From Carposina sasakii (Eukaryota > Arthropoda > Insecta > Lepidoptera > Carposinidae), in assembly GCA_014607495.2 (NCBI GenBank), contig CP053157.1, positions 8,618,001 through 8,682,000 of the forward strand: a stretch of DNA of 64,000 nucleotides, given 5' to 3'. Under the pieces are notes generated by a model, which saw only the letters and a list, made by a program, of their open reading frames with translations, did not search any database and was not told the DNA's origin. Below are positions 10,174 through 20,820 of this stretch, piece by piece. A program made the translations under genes and the position numbers. Each line of letters starts with the position of its first letter. Position 1 is the first letter of the stretch.

Positions 10174-10409
10174 AATGAAATTGTATTAGGCGTTACAATT
10201 CGGAAGTTCAAACATTCACTATGGGTGCGCCCACCACCGGATTTTGATTTAATTTCGGAATAGTGCGATGTATTTTCATGCATGCTAGGTGCTCGGATTT
10301 GGTTTCCTGTGACGATTGTAGGTAGTGCAAGTGTTTTCGCAGTTATGAGTTATCAGATCCGAGGGTCAGTAGCGGGTGTAGGGCCCGGTGGTGGGCGCAC
10401 CCATAGTGA
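10174..10409 (+). mobile_element. Short retroelement, family R, copy 1 (no ribozyme), 12-bp TSD
   Basis: It is flanked by identical ATATTTAATGTA at 10162-10173 and 10410-10421. Its first part (ttgtattaggcgttacaatt...) and last part (catgctaggtgctcgg ... gggcccggtggtgggcg) match, on the opposite strand, the ends of the element at 16670-17167. It contains a perfect 27-bp inverted repeat, 10214-10240 with 10385-10411. A target duplication of this length suggests target-primed retrotransposition. No protein is encoded. Confidence 0.75.
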
Positions 10410-10424
10410 ATATTTAATGTATTC

Positions 10425-11371
10425 AAATACTTACCTTTGCCTTACTCGTATTTGCCTTGTGAATGCATTTGAAATTATACCTACATCTCTAAGGTAGATT
10501 TGTAGAGACCTCTTGGCTGCAGCTCAAGAGTCACTTCATCCCCCTATGTCTCGCCTGTAAGAGCTTGCAAATTACAAGCCAGCTTGGTTGCAATTGTGAA
10601 AGCCACTTTCATACGAATTATACAAAATTACGTTGCCCCGGGGTGTACAAATATACATATAAAAATATAATTGCACGGAAAATATCTGTAAAGTTTCAAA
10701 CTGAGGAGAGACGGTTTATTCTGAGAGAAGGTTTTATTCGTTGACGTGCATTATTTATCTGTGTATTGTTATCACATTATGTTCTTTTACAATTTTGTGA
10801 ATTAATTTTTTAGTACGGGACTTCACTCGATTTACAACATATTTTGAAAACAGATATCTATAGGTAAACCACTACCAAAACTCACTTTAATTTAAAAAAG
10901 CGTATTAACAAAATATATAGAATATACCCACTATACTTATACATAAATAGTTGATATTGAAAACGTAAACGTAAAGCTTTTTTATTTTATATGCCTAAGG
11001 CAAATTTTATTAACTTCACATGCCTGCAGTGCATTACAGCGGAACTAATAAATGCTACCTACGTACAATAACGACTTGAGAGGTTAGTAGACCCTCTATA
11101 TGTTACGGACGTATGAGGTTTTTCATATGTTTATTGGATTAGGCATACGAGTAGTGCAAAGTGGTGATATGACAAACCATCGATTTTTATTTTTATTTCA
11201 CAATTCACATAATATTTTAAAATGTTTTTTTTTTTTTATACTTGGTTTCATATTCTTATTTATCATTGTATTCTCAGTTAATTACGCCATGAAACGTATG
11301 CAGTCTTCAATATTCGAACTTCAAAATGTTAAAAGGTTAAATTCAAATAGTTGACATTAGGACGATGAGGT
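10425..11371. other. Unassigned AT-rich DNA
   Basis: No repeat, RNA or credible open frame seen. 11652-12295 is similar. Confidence 0.5.
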
Positions 11372-11651
11372 CAGGGGGGCAATTCTTGAAAATTCTTGAG
11401 CCGAAACGCAACCACTAACAAACCGTTAACGAAACGCGTTGCGAATAAATATATACTTACCGCTTGATTAATAAGGTATATTTTAGCATGCATCGGTCGC
11501 GAGTATGACGGAATAAAAACAAACATCTCTCTCGTGCTGAAATGTGTCTAATTGCGTCACCGTAAAGTAATTATTACTTTGTTCTGAGCGTCTACATCGG
11601 TTCCGTTTTGGCTTCGTTGCAACTTGAGACTTTTCGAGAATTTCCCCCCTG
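11372..11651. mobile_element. MITE with CAGGGGGG ends, 280 bp
   Basis: The left end CAGGGGGGCAATTCTTGAAA and the right end (reverse complement) CAGGGGGGAAATTCTCGAAA form an imperfect terminal inverted repeat. There is no open reading frame. The target duplication is unclear. Confidence 0.75.
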
Positions 11652-12295
11652 AACAATCACAGAGGCAGTTCAAATCTGAACGCCTAAAACCACATTAACT
11701 ACATACTGTGCCCTACCGAATAACAAATGAGGCTGCATTTCAAAAAATTGTTAGTTCTATCCATGTATCTTGTTACTTATGTATTCTTATCACTTTTTCG
11801 AAAGTTTACATAAATCTATTTTAACTTAGGTACCTATATTCCTAAAATAAAATTTTAAAAATAACAAAAATGGCAACGTTGTTTTTAATTATTTATGGTT
11901 GTTTGAATGATGTGTGACTTTTCCCATAAGTTTTGTTCGCTCACTCTAGTCACTCAAGCCAGGGACAAGTTCACATTTGGCTCATGTAAAATTTACAGAA
12001 CATCGTGAAGTTTCAACATATTTAATTTAGTAGTTTAGAGTTTAAGTTTTCATATGTAAAATAAACCATAATTAAATATTTTCTCCTTTTCTAATTTTAT
12101 CTAGATATAGACCGTATCGTGCAATATGGTGTGGATCTAAGTAAAATTAAAAATAGGTTTTTATTTCGCGTGTGTAAATACTGTGCTCTCACTCATATGA
12201 AAATATGCATAATTGCACATGGTTAAATAACTATAACTTTTTTGCGACGTTAGTACGCGAAGTCCCGTTGAATACTAACTAATTTAATTAAGAAA

Positions 12296-13555
12296 ACTGA
12301 CCAAGTGCGAGTTAACCATGCGCAAGAAGCATTCAGTACCTACCATTATCTTTAAAAATGGCGAAATATATTGTCTAATAAAATAAAATGTCTATTGTAT
12401 CCCTTAAAATTCTGATTTTTTTAAATTGTTTATTCTTAAAGTAAATATGCCACCAAATACTCTGTGAATATTCCATGCGTCTATCTGTTGCCGGTATCTG
12501 TATATATGTCGTGGCCATATCGTAGAATTGATCATTTCATGAAATGGTCGCATTTCATGAAAAGTTCAACTGTCTATTGGCCACATCATGATATGGTTTG
12601 GGCAGATCGATGATAAAAATCGTTTCTCGATATGGGCAACTAAACGCCCGATAATTTCATGAAGTGGTCAAGATTATTGATCATATCGTAAAATAGTTAC
12701 ACAAATCACCGGTAGAGGTGCTGCAATCACTTTGTTTATGTGTTAAGGCTTAAGATAGCGGATTTTACTTTTTAAGATAAAAAACAAATTAAAGACTATG
12801 CAAAAGAAGTCCACGGATAGGGTGTTATATTGTATAATGTATGTTAGACTTAATGGTGGTTTATAATAATATTTTTGAACAAAAATCTTAGAATACGAAA
12901 TCTTAGAGTTAGGTTAGGTAAGACTATGACAGGCAGGCAGCGTCCGGCGATGTGCCAGATGCGAATCGCTTTTGTAAAGTCTTTTATGTTTTTAAATATT
13001 ATATTGTGAAAATATCACATAAATAATAGCAAAAAAAATCATACCATCATACCTTATGGTATACTTATATATGGTGTACGGTATATATTATTTATATAAG
13101 CTCTTACCACATTCGGATTTTATGGACACCCTGTTAATACGATTTGGCCAAACGTGGATGACAAAATCGTGAAATGTAGACGATTTAACGATCTGGTCAA
13201 ATTGAATTGGCCACTTCATGAAATGCGACCACTTCATGAAATGCTCGACCATTTCATGAAATGATCAATTTTACAATATGGCCACGACATATATACAACC
13301 AAATACTCTGTGAATATTCCATGCGTCAGTATCGAGCAAAAAACAGCAGAAAGCACGTTTGTTTTATGGGAGCCCCCTTAGATATTTCTTGTTTTGTTTT
13401 CAGTGTGTTGTTATAGCATGAAGAAAAATATATTATCTGTGAAAATTTCAACTATTTAGCTATCACAACTCATGAGATGAAGCCTGGTGACCGACGGACA
13501 TAAGGACAGCGTATACAAAATAATAGAATTTAGCCTACGGGTACGGAACCCTAAA
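12296..13555 (-). repeat. Family J repeat, reverse strand, interrupted by a MITE
   Basis: The right end 'gggtacggaaccctaaaa' and the degenerate left end 'ccaagtgcgagttaacc' are the two ends of family J in reverse. Between them 'cagtgtgttgttatagcatg' and 'gatgaagcctggtgaccg' are typical inner words. A 799-bp MITE (12499-13297) is inserted in it. Confidence 0.65.
12499..13297. mobile_element. TCGTGGCC-type foldback MITE, 799 bp, about 50-bp inverted ends
   Basis: The left end TGTATATATGTCGTGGCCAT and following 30 bases are matched with a few changes by the reverse complement of the right end, through the palindromic words TTTCATGAAATGGTC. Several more copies of TTCATGAAATG lie just inside both ends. 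The interior has no coding sequence. A 30-bp direct repeat (12452-12481 and 13298-13327) brackets it. A 155-bp relative is at 14053-14207. Confidence 0.85.
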
Positions 13556-14052
13556 AGTCAAAAATTACTTTTAGCTAGTTTCACCCTTTCCAGGTAAATT
13601 ATATCATAGAGTACAGTTCCTGCATTCTAATTACTAATCAGATAATGTATAATTTTATTATAGGTATAAGTTATTATACTTTATGGCACTTATATTAATA
13701 CTTCACAAAAAATTAGTAGAACATCGAAAACCTGTGTAGAATATCGTGAAAGGAGAATAAAAATAAATTATGATCACAATAACTGCTTTAATAATAATAT
13801 AAATAAATCACAGTTCATTAAAATTGAATAAAATCGCAATACTATATTGGCAATACCATAAGAGTTTAATTTTTGCGACGTGTAACGTGACCCTTAAATC
13901 CGTGATTAAAAACGGCAATCAAACGAGGCTCAAAACGGCTTTTATTTTGGCTCTATGCTGTCGTTATCCTATCACCGTAGACAATATACAATATAAGTTA
14001 TGTTGATATTTTATATGCTATATGTACCTAACAAGGTACCTATATCTAATCT

Positions 14053-14207
14053 ATGTGTCGTGGCCAAATCACTTTAATAGTAATTTCATGAAATGGTCGG
14101 TTAGGTTAGGTTAGTATCATGAAATGATCAATTCATTATCATCATATGGTCAAGGGCATTTTGACCATTTCATGATATAAATAATTCAACGATATGGCCA
14201 CGACATA
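14053..14207. mobile_element. TCGTGGCC-type foldback MITE, 155-bp short form
   Basis: Ends ATGTGTCGTGGCCAAATC and, reversed, ATATGTCGTGGCCATATC. Inside are TTTCATGAAATGGTC and related palindromes as in the 799-bp element, plus three tandem GGTTA units (14098-14114). Same family, with an internal deletion. Confidence 0.8.
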
Positions 14208-14208
14208 T

Positions 14209-14300
14209 ACATGGTGTATTTTCGTTGCCACCGTTTACGAAGGGAACGTACTATAAACATTGAATGAAGTTTATGCCAAAAAAGTTGCTGGGAAGCGATT
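14209..14300 (+). mobile_element. Family F MITE, one end only
   Basis: 'acatggtgtattttcgttgc', 'caccgtttacgaagggaacg' and 'aagtttatgccaaaaaagtt' match the start of family F at 29734. The similarity fades by about 14300, so the copy is truncated. It abuts the short TCGTGGCC MITE. Confidence 0.6.
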
Positions 14301-14479
14301 CCAGAATTGTACCTATAACACATTCCCCATCTTCCTATAATATCCCCATTTCTACTTATATCACAAAAATTGGGATAGTTATCAACGTTCCATTTGTTAC
14401 TCTTTCACTTTGAAATTCCCAGTTCAATTGAAATTGCCTAATTCCAAATTAGACCCAAATTCCAAAGATTTTTCGTTAA

Positions 14480-14733
14480 TTTTTTTTTTAATAAATAAAT
14501 AAATATTCACACACTACACAACACATTAACCTAGTCCCACATTAAGATCCCTAAGGTCTTGTGTCGTGGGTACTAAGCAACGGTATATAAATACATAGAT
14601 AAGTATAGAAACATCCATGACTCGGAAACAAACATCGATATTCATCATATCAATGTTTGCACCTACCGGGATTCGAACCCAGGACCTATGGCGTCGCAGG
14701 CAGGGTCACTACCCACTAGACCAATCGGCCGTC
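14480..14733 (-). mobile_element. tRNA-derived SINE S1, minus-strand copy
   Basis: Read on the minus strand it starts GACGGCCGATTGGTCTAGTG (box A region), has the pol III box B GGTTCGAATCC about 45 bases on, and ends in an A/T-rich tail. It matches the plus-strand copy at 40634-40868 along its whole length. It is a retroposon, not a working tRNA gene, because the anticodon-loop region does not fold as a tRNA and the body continues for 150 bases. Confidence 0.85.
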
Positions 14734-16339
14734 AATTTCAAGTAATTCTAGAGTTATATACAAGTAGAGTACAATTGGCTTATAACAAAATACTTTGTAT
14801 CGTAGCAGAGTTGACGGTGGTACAAGCCAGATCACAATCTCCGTCACATACGTAAGAGGCAGTACTATTCGCCGACGAGTGCCGAGTTCTTGGCTCACGG
14901 CTCCAACTCAACCCCACTTCAGCCATGTCTCGCTAGTCGGCGGGAATCATGAACGAAGAACAATAAGTAAGCGAGCTACCATAGTTTATTCATAGAATAT
15001 TGGGCCTTGCACCTTAAATTACGCTGCATTGACAACTAAAACGGGTCTGTATTAATTATGGCACGTCCTCTTTGTGTTTGCTTTGTGGCGGGTATAATTC
15101 CGACCTACCATACGCTGTTGGAATTACGTGCACTTTATTTGAAGGTGCCCCGTTTACTGTCTCGACCCAGACCTTTGAATTGCGGCACTTTGTAGTCTCT
15201 ATTTCATCATGAAAATCGTAATTTACCAGACGCCATTGCCCGGGGTCTATTAAAGCGCTCTGCAAGGCTCTTGTAGTGTTCTTACATAAATAACTTTAAT
15301 GTGTAACGTTAGGTGTTATTTATTTTATTTGGCGAAGAATAGACAGTAATTAAAGTAGGTAACACGCTTAAATGAAATACGTTCGTTTTATTAGTCGCCT
15401 CATAAAACGGTTTGATTATATATTTAGTTTTATCATTCACTAAAATTAACATTTGGAAACTACATGTATAATTCGTTCACTGCGTACCTACTTGCACTTC
15501 ATCGGTCTGTTTAATATTAATCATTAGACACTTATGAATATTAGTCTCATTATAATCTGACCTTAAACTATGACTTTTCCATACAAAATATCACTTTACA
15601 CCTCGAAATAAAGTTACGACGTATCTTCTACGTATATTAATTTGAAATTGTATTCGTTTAATTGCAAATTATAACAAATTTCAATAACGTTCCAAAAGAG
15701 TACAAAGCGCTCGTGCCTACCGGGCGACTTCTATTAAATATATAATGCAAATCCGGTTATTTTCGGTAGAGGCATAAACGTACTCAAGCGCAGTTCACAA
15801 TGGCTAAGTTATTTTAATACGTCCGCTAGCGTAAAGCTGTACTCGGGGAGATAATGGCAGTGCTTAAGTAAAGCTGCCAGTGGTGCGGCAGTGCCAGCCA
15901 GCGGGTCACAGGCACAAGTAAATTAAAAGAATACTCGTTTTAGGATACCTTTTGTACGAAAGAATGAAAACTATCCGAGTTATTATAAAAATCCGTCAAC
16001 TTTAAGATAAATATAGTGTTACTTTGACACATATTCCATGTTATGGAATTACTTCAATTATTTCAGAATTTATCTCAACTATCATTATTATTAAACAGGT
16101 TTTTGAAAAAGCACTGTAATATTATAGTTTTACTATCTTACTCTTTTATGGTTATATGCTATAGTTCATCTATTCATACTTATATATTTAATTTTATATG
16201 TACAATTAATTGTACATGCATCTTTTTATAGTTTTGCAGTCTTGTAGATGAAGATTTAAATACTTACTTTCATAAATACTTACTTTCAACTATGTTTCAA
16301 CTATAGGTATTTTAAAAATGACATCTAAAAGTATTACAA
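14734..16339. other. Unassigned DNA with GC-richer patches
   Basis: Apart from the doubtful frame at 15056-15265 there is a GC-richer patch at about 15760-15920 (gcagtgccagccagcgggtc). Nothing is recognised. Confidence 0.4.
15056..15265 (-). CDS. Unrecognised 69-codon open frame, doubtful
   Basis: The frame reads from a Met at 15265 to a stop at 15056. Its composition (mixed charge, SKVWVETVNGAPS, VIPTAYGRSELYPP) looks more protein-like than most open frames nearby, and the local GC content is higher. A possible splice acceptor (CTTGCAG) lies at its start. I know no family it belongs to. It could be an exon, a decayed gene or retroelement piece, or chance. Confidence 0.2.
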   Translation of the reverse strand: MQSALIDPGQWRLVNYDFHDEIETTKCRNSKVWVETVNGAPSNKVHVIPTAYGRSELYPPQSKHKEDVP

Positions 16340-16620
16340 GCTGTTGCACGCGACTTCGTCCGCGTGTACAACACAAAACTATACAGGGTGTAACAAAAAG
16401 GGTATGTTAAGCAAAAAGCTATGTAAATAGCCCACTGTAGAGAACCTATCCACAAAATTTGAGACCCGAAATCACATGTTAACATTAAAGTTAAAATTCA
16501 TAAAGTTAACATACCCTTTCTGTTACACCCTGTATGTATGCAAAATTTCATGAAGATTGGTCGAGTTAATAAATCATGAAGAAGTAACAAACATACTTAC
16601 TTTCCAATTTATAATATTAC
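16340..16620 (-). repeat. Family H repeat, interrupted by a 149-bp MITE
   Basis: 'cacgcgacttcgtccgcgtg' at about 16348 and 'caaaatttcatgaagattgg' with 'gttaataaatcatgaagaag' after 16540 are typical reverse-strand words of this group. The MITE at 16384-16532 separates them. Confidence 0.65.
16384..16532. mobile_element. TA-target MITE with CAGGGTGTAACA ends, 149 bp
   Basis: Ends CAGGGTGTAACAAAAAGGGT and, reversed, CAGGGTGTAACAGAAAGGGT continue into GTTAAC-rich inner arms. TA flanks both sides (16382-16383, 16533-16534). It sits inside a family H repeat. It is probably a Tc1/mariner-type non-autonomous element. Confidence 0.85.
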
Positions 16621-16669
16621 TTGGGATTCAACAGTACTCGTAGTATATTATATTTAATAGTTATAAATG

Positions 16670-17167
16670 TCTATTGAGGGATCGCCCGCCACCGGGCCCT
16701 ATACCCTCCGCTGACCCTCGGATCTGCCTACTCATGATCACGAAAACAAGACACTACAGTCGCAACGAGAAGCCAGATCCAAGCACCTAGCATGCAACCA
16801 TAAATACATAGCTGCTAATCCGAAAACCAATTAAAATTTTTTTAATCGACATATGTTTCGCCAACACCCGTGGCATCATCAGGATTAGTTTTCCATGTTA
16901 GTTCTATCTACCGAACCAACTAACTAACAACTAAAACCAATGTATTGCAAATCATTTTTATACCCTCAATCAAAATATAAAATAAAAAATGTTAATACCT
17001 ACATATTAGTTTGAAATAAAAAATTATTATAGATAAATAAATATTAAAAATATACATATTAGTTATTAATTGTTAAATTAGTAGAAGAAAAATAAATTTA
17101 TAATAATATTAAATTATTATTATTATTAATTAATTGAACTTCCGAATAGTGACGCCTGATACAATTC
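16670..17167 (-). mobile_element. Short retroelement, family R, copy 2, with hammerhead-like motif, 14-bp TSD
   Basis: It is flanked by perfect AATAGTTATAAATG duplications at 16656-16669 and 17168-17181. On the minus strand it starts GAATTGTATCAGGCGTCAC, runs through an A/T-rich block, the hammerhead-like segment (16893-16822) and a GC-richer block (tgcatgctaggtgcttgg ... gggcccggtggcgggcg). Copy 1 at 10174-10409 has both ends but lacks the ribozyme segment. Hammerhead motifs are known from Penelope-like elements and from small non-autonomous 'retrozymes', so a link to those is a fair inference. No protein is encoded. Confidence 0.75.
16822..16893 (-). ncRNA. Hammerhead-ribozyme-like motif (type I layout)
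   Basis: Reading the minus strand: stem I strand TAATC (16887-16883), core CTGATGA (16882-16876), one extra T (16875), stem II GCCA/TGGC (16874-16871 with 16863-16860, 7-base loop), core GAAA (16859-16856), a tiny stem III with loop ATAT (16855-16850), the cleavage triplet GTC (16850-16848), then GATTA (16847-16843) closing stem I. A further pairing GAAAAC (16893-16888) with GTTTTC (16827-16822) extends stem I across an unpaired internal A/T stretch. All invariant core bases are there. The odd point is the bulged T between CTGATGA and stem II. Cleavage would fall after 16848. Confidence 0.65.
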
Positions 17168-17424
17168 AATAGTTATAAATGATTCAGAAACCCGGTTTCC
17201 TTGCACTGACCATACAGTATCAATAAATCTGCTGTGGAAGTAAGGAGAAGGTTGTAAAATAGTATATTGTAAAGTTATCGCTGATATAGTCTGGGAAATG
17301 ACTGAACTCTTATACTTACTTAGTTATTTCAAACCAGAAATAATAGAAAGATAATTTATTTTGTTAATTAATGATAGGTAATAGCAATATAAGTAAATTT
17401 CATTGGCAAATCAGCTTTTACTTT

Positions 17425-17625
17425 TATAACTAGCGACCCGCCCCGGCTTCGCACGGGTGCAGTGCTGATACTAGTATACCTACATATAAACCTTCCTCTG
17501 GAATCACTATATCTATTCAAAAGTACTGCATCAAAATCCGTTGCGTAGTTTGAAAGATCTAAGCATACATAGGGACAGGCAGACAGCGGCAAGCGACTTT
17601 AATTAATAATATGTAGTGATGTAAA
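17425..17625 (-). repeat. Family H repeat (pairs with 4128-4320)
   Basis: 'cgacccgccccggcttcgca', 'aaccttcctctggaatcac', 'gtttgaaagatctaagcata' and 'catagggacaggcagacag' are the reverse-strand counterparts of the words at 4128-4320. Confidence 0.7.
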
Positions 17626-18030
17626 TTTGAAATATGCTAGATGACCCCAGCAACTTTGTTCACATCTTGCGTATGCAAATAGACAACGGGTAAAAACAAT
17701 CGCCAATTTAAAATAAACATTTTCGTTAACTCGAAGAGGACAATAATTCGAGAAAAAAAAACTATCTAGATCCACTCGGAGTGCACTTAGCGTGCACAAA
17801 CTTCGGCATCGCGTTTTACAAACTTTCATTCAGATTAGTCCCCGTTTTTACGGACCCTGAGCTACGTTGTTTGTTAATTACATCTGTTATCTTACGAAGT
17901 TTATTCCTAGTTAATTCCTCCTGTGCTGATGCGGTGCTTCACTAGAATACATCAGCTGCGTCTCCTGCCATGCATTAAAGTCGACTGCAGACTTCAGGGG
18001 TGTTCTTTTGGCGATGATCTAGCAACTTAC

Positions 18031-18051
18031 CATTGATCTTTACATCTGGCC
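18031..18051 (-). other. Possible 21-nt microexon, low confidence
   Basis: On the minus strand a pyrimidine-rich tract ending TTTGCAG is followed by 21 bases and the strong donor GTAAGTTG. A frame running through it (17978-18115, 46 codons, no stop) includes GPDVKINGKLLDHR. The pattern could be a microexon or a gene fragment, or chance. I recognise no family. Confidence 0.15.
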
Positions 18052-18699
18052 CTGCAAAGATAAACATGTATTTAGGATCTCCGTTTTGTGATCGCAGCCC
18101 TGTGTATGTGTATATCTATAAGTACTTACTTTATCCGATGTAGGTACGTAATACTGTTGGCACTGGACATTATTCTTTGTTTATTGGCCTGTAGGACCCT
18201 ACTTCACGGTAAAGTAACCTTCCTTTTCTACTAATTATCAATTTGAAAGAAGCTCATGGTAAATAAATATAACGGCTAATGCCTTGAGTTGACGAACGTT
18301 TGGTTAGCCCAGTTTACTGGAGTAGTTTAGGTTAGGTTTGTCATAGTTAAACCTAGTATTAACCTAGTCTAACCCAGAACACACCCAGATAAACCTCTTT
18401 AAACTCTATCTTGCTTGTAAGAATCTACATATTTCTTATGACGCAATAAAAAATACAGTCGATTTTTATTTTCTGAGTAACGATAACGTTAAAGTTTTAT
18501 TTTTAAGTTATATGAGCTCTTGTGTAATTAACTACAAAACTAATTAAAATTACTACCTACCTAAGTAAGTAGGTGTCATTAATGAAAGTCTTGCTTTCCT
18601 GTTATTTAACTAAATAAAATTCAAGATGTGTTTTCAATGTTTAATTAAGAAAGGTAAGCGCGGCAACGCAGCCAACATTTTGGGCACGCTACCTGATAA

Positions 18700-18750
18700 G
18701 GGAGATCGGCTGACCATCCTGTAAAAATTTGGATGGTCAACCGACCTCCC
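18700..18750. repeat. Hairpin with 20-bp arms
   Basis: GGGAGATCGGCTGACCATCC (18700-18719) pairs with GGATGGTCAACCGACCTCCC (18731-18750) with two mismatches around an 11-base loop. Probably the core of a small foldback element. Confidence 0.75.
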
Positions 18751-19048
18751 ATAAGTACGCCATAAACCTAAGTAGTTCTAAATTAGCTATAATACATTAT
18801 TTTAAAGATCCTTTATAATCAATGATGCCTAATAAATATTAAACAATAGAAAGGTAAGTACACTCAATGTGTGTGTATTATGAGATGATTGAGATACACC
18901 AGAACCCATATTACTCTTCACCCCCTTACTGTACTGGGTAATACATAACAGTGTAAATAAGTACTTGTTTAAAGCGTAGCTTGAAATAACTTTATTTAAA
19001 ATTAATATCCGTGTGTTTCTGATGAGCCTAGCGCAGTACAGTCGAAGT

Positions 19049-19129
19049 TATAAATAATGCAGAGCTCGACAGTGAGCAGTTATAGGTACGAGGAGAGAGT
19101 GAACATAGACCGGCCAATGCTGGATGCAG
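19049..19129 (+). promoter_or_regulatory. Possible core promoter and first exon
   Basis: TATAAATA at 19049-19056 lies 29 bases before the A of GCAGTT (19078), the usual insect TATA-to-initiator spacing. Downstream an ATG (19117) reads MLDA and meets a good donor, ATGCAG|GTAAAT, at 19129/19130. It is suggestive only. TATA-like strings are frequent in such AT-rich DNA. Confidence 0.25.
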
Positions 19130-20744
19130 GTAAATGCTAGATTGTGAATTTATAGAATAATATTTGTAAATTAATTCTAGCTGTATCTAAAATATTTTGT
19201 TACACTATAATTGATTGTGTTTCTAGCACAGAAGTAATGAACGCAATTTTATTTGTTAGCATACTTAAATTATGAAATAGGTACCTACTTTGTTGCTTGG
19301 CTTATAATTATGTAGGTACTTTAAAAATATATAACATTCGAACGTATAGTTTCTCAACTAGGTTGAAGCCAATTCGCAGAAACATTAAAATAAAACATAA
19401 ACCGTACTCAGCGCAATACTAAGTTCTGTGCTTTTAACTCATTTTACACTTTTAAAAACTATAACCATTTAGCTGCAAAGAAACATTTATTGGTCTGGGT
19501 ACGAGTCTAAACCTGAGTGCATTCTAACACGGCTGAGACTTTAATATCCAAGGCCTATCTCTCAGATTAGAATAGCTACACTCGTCTCAAGCCGCCAAGG
19601 ACGCCTACTAAATAAAACCTTATGCTTTTAGAAAATTTGCTTCGAAAAGCGCAATGTTACAGAGTTCTTACATAGAGCCGCTCAGACAAATAGGGCAGTT
19701 CTGAGACTTATTTTGTTTTGACGACATTTAAGTTTAAAGTTGGTTTCTAAAAGTTTTTTAAAATACCTACGGTTTTATGTTTTTTTTTCTAACGTTATTG
19801 GCGATAAATTGAGATTTACTAGGGTAAGTGTCACAGAAATGTTGTGAAAATTTCAAAGATTGTCACATATTATACGAGTAGTCGGAAGCAGACGGATTTC
19901 AATTATGTAATGTAGGTACTTACCTATATTATGAACATCGCTAATACGGTAATGTAATACGTAATGTAACTTGAAACACTGGATTGATATAAATCAACCA
20001 AATAGATACAATTGAAACCTTCGAATCCTTTTTGTAAAGAATCCATGGAAAAAATGGCACGAAATAATGATAATTAAAGTAGGTATATACCTACCTATTT
20101 TCCATATTATTACAATTTACATTGAAAAATTTCGCGAATTCACGAATTTACTCCGAAGTACAAAGCGCAATGTAAAGAATTTTTGCATTAAGTAGCTGAG
20201 ACAAATTGCAAGGTTTTGCGGCGAGGCGGCGAAGCCTTCGTGATCCATGCTGCTATTTGTTTTTTACTTATTACTTACACAAGCAAAAAGTTGACAGGCA
20301 TACCTAGTTTGACTTAATATAATATACTAACGCTGTGTAAGTGGATGTTTGTTGATAAATCGATTTTCAACTACTCAATCATCGTATCGCGCCGCCAAAT
20401 TGAATTATCAAGAACTTGTAATGAAGACCAACAAATTTTGATTCAGATGTACTTAAATCAATATGTTCCTTACTACTTAACTTATTTAATACATCTTTTG
20501 AAGAGCAAAACAAAAAAACATCTATATAAAATCATCATTTATCGAGCTCTACCGACTTGTAGAAAAAAATAGTGTGATCTCAATCTTATTTTTTCGACAT
20601 CAAATCGATAAAGCTTGCTAGCAAAACTCGATTGAAGTCGAATATAGAGCTCGGGTGATCAGTCAGAAACTAAGTTTGAACTTTGTGTTCGCTGTGTGAG
20701 AGACGAATGCAAATGTCCACGAGTTTACGATCGAGCTATAAGCG

Positions 20745-20820
20745 CAACATAATTTACCTACTTAAACTATATTATATATGTATTATGTAATTCTTTAGTT
20801 TAAGTAGGTACATTATGTTG
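20745..20820. repeat. 76-nt hairpin with 25-bp arms
   Basis: 20745-20769 (CAACATAATTTACCTACTTA...) is matched by the reverse complement of 20796-20820 with one mismatch. The loop is 26 bases. The size is close to a microRNA precursor, but near-perfect arms without bulges are more typical of a MITE remnant. Confidence 0.75.

Noticed and set aside
14098..14114. Interstitial insect telomere repeat (TTAGG)n
   Set aside because: Only three units inside a MITE; too short to mean a telomere fusion or telomeric retroelement site.
14636..14733. True tRNA gene (also at 40634 and 59560)
   Set aside because: The box A and B words are tRNA-like but the sequences do not complete a tRNA fold and continue into SINE bodies with A-rich or A/T tails.
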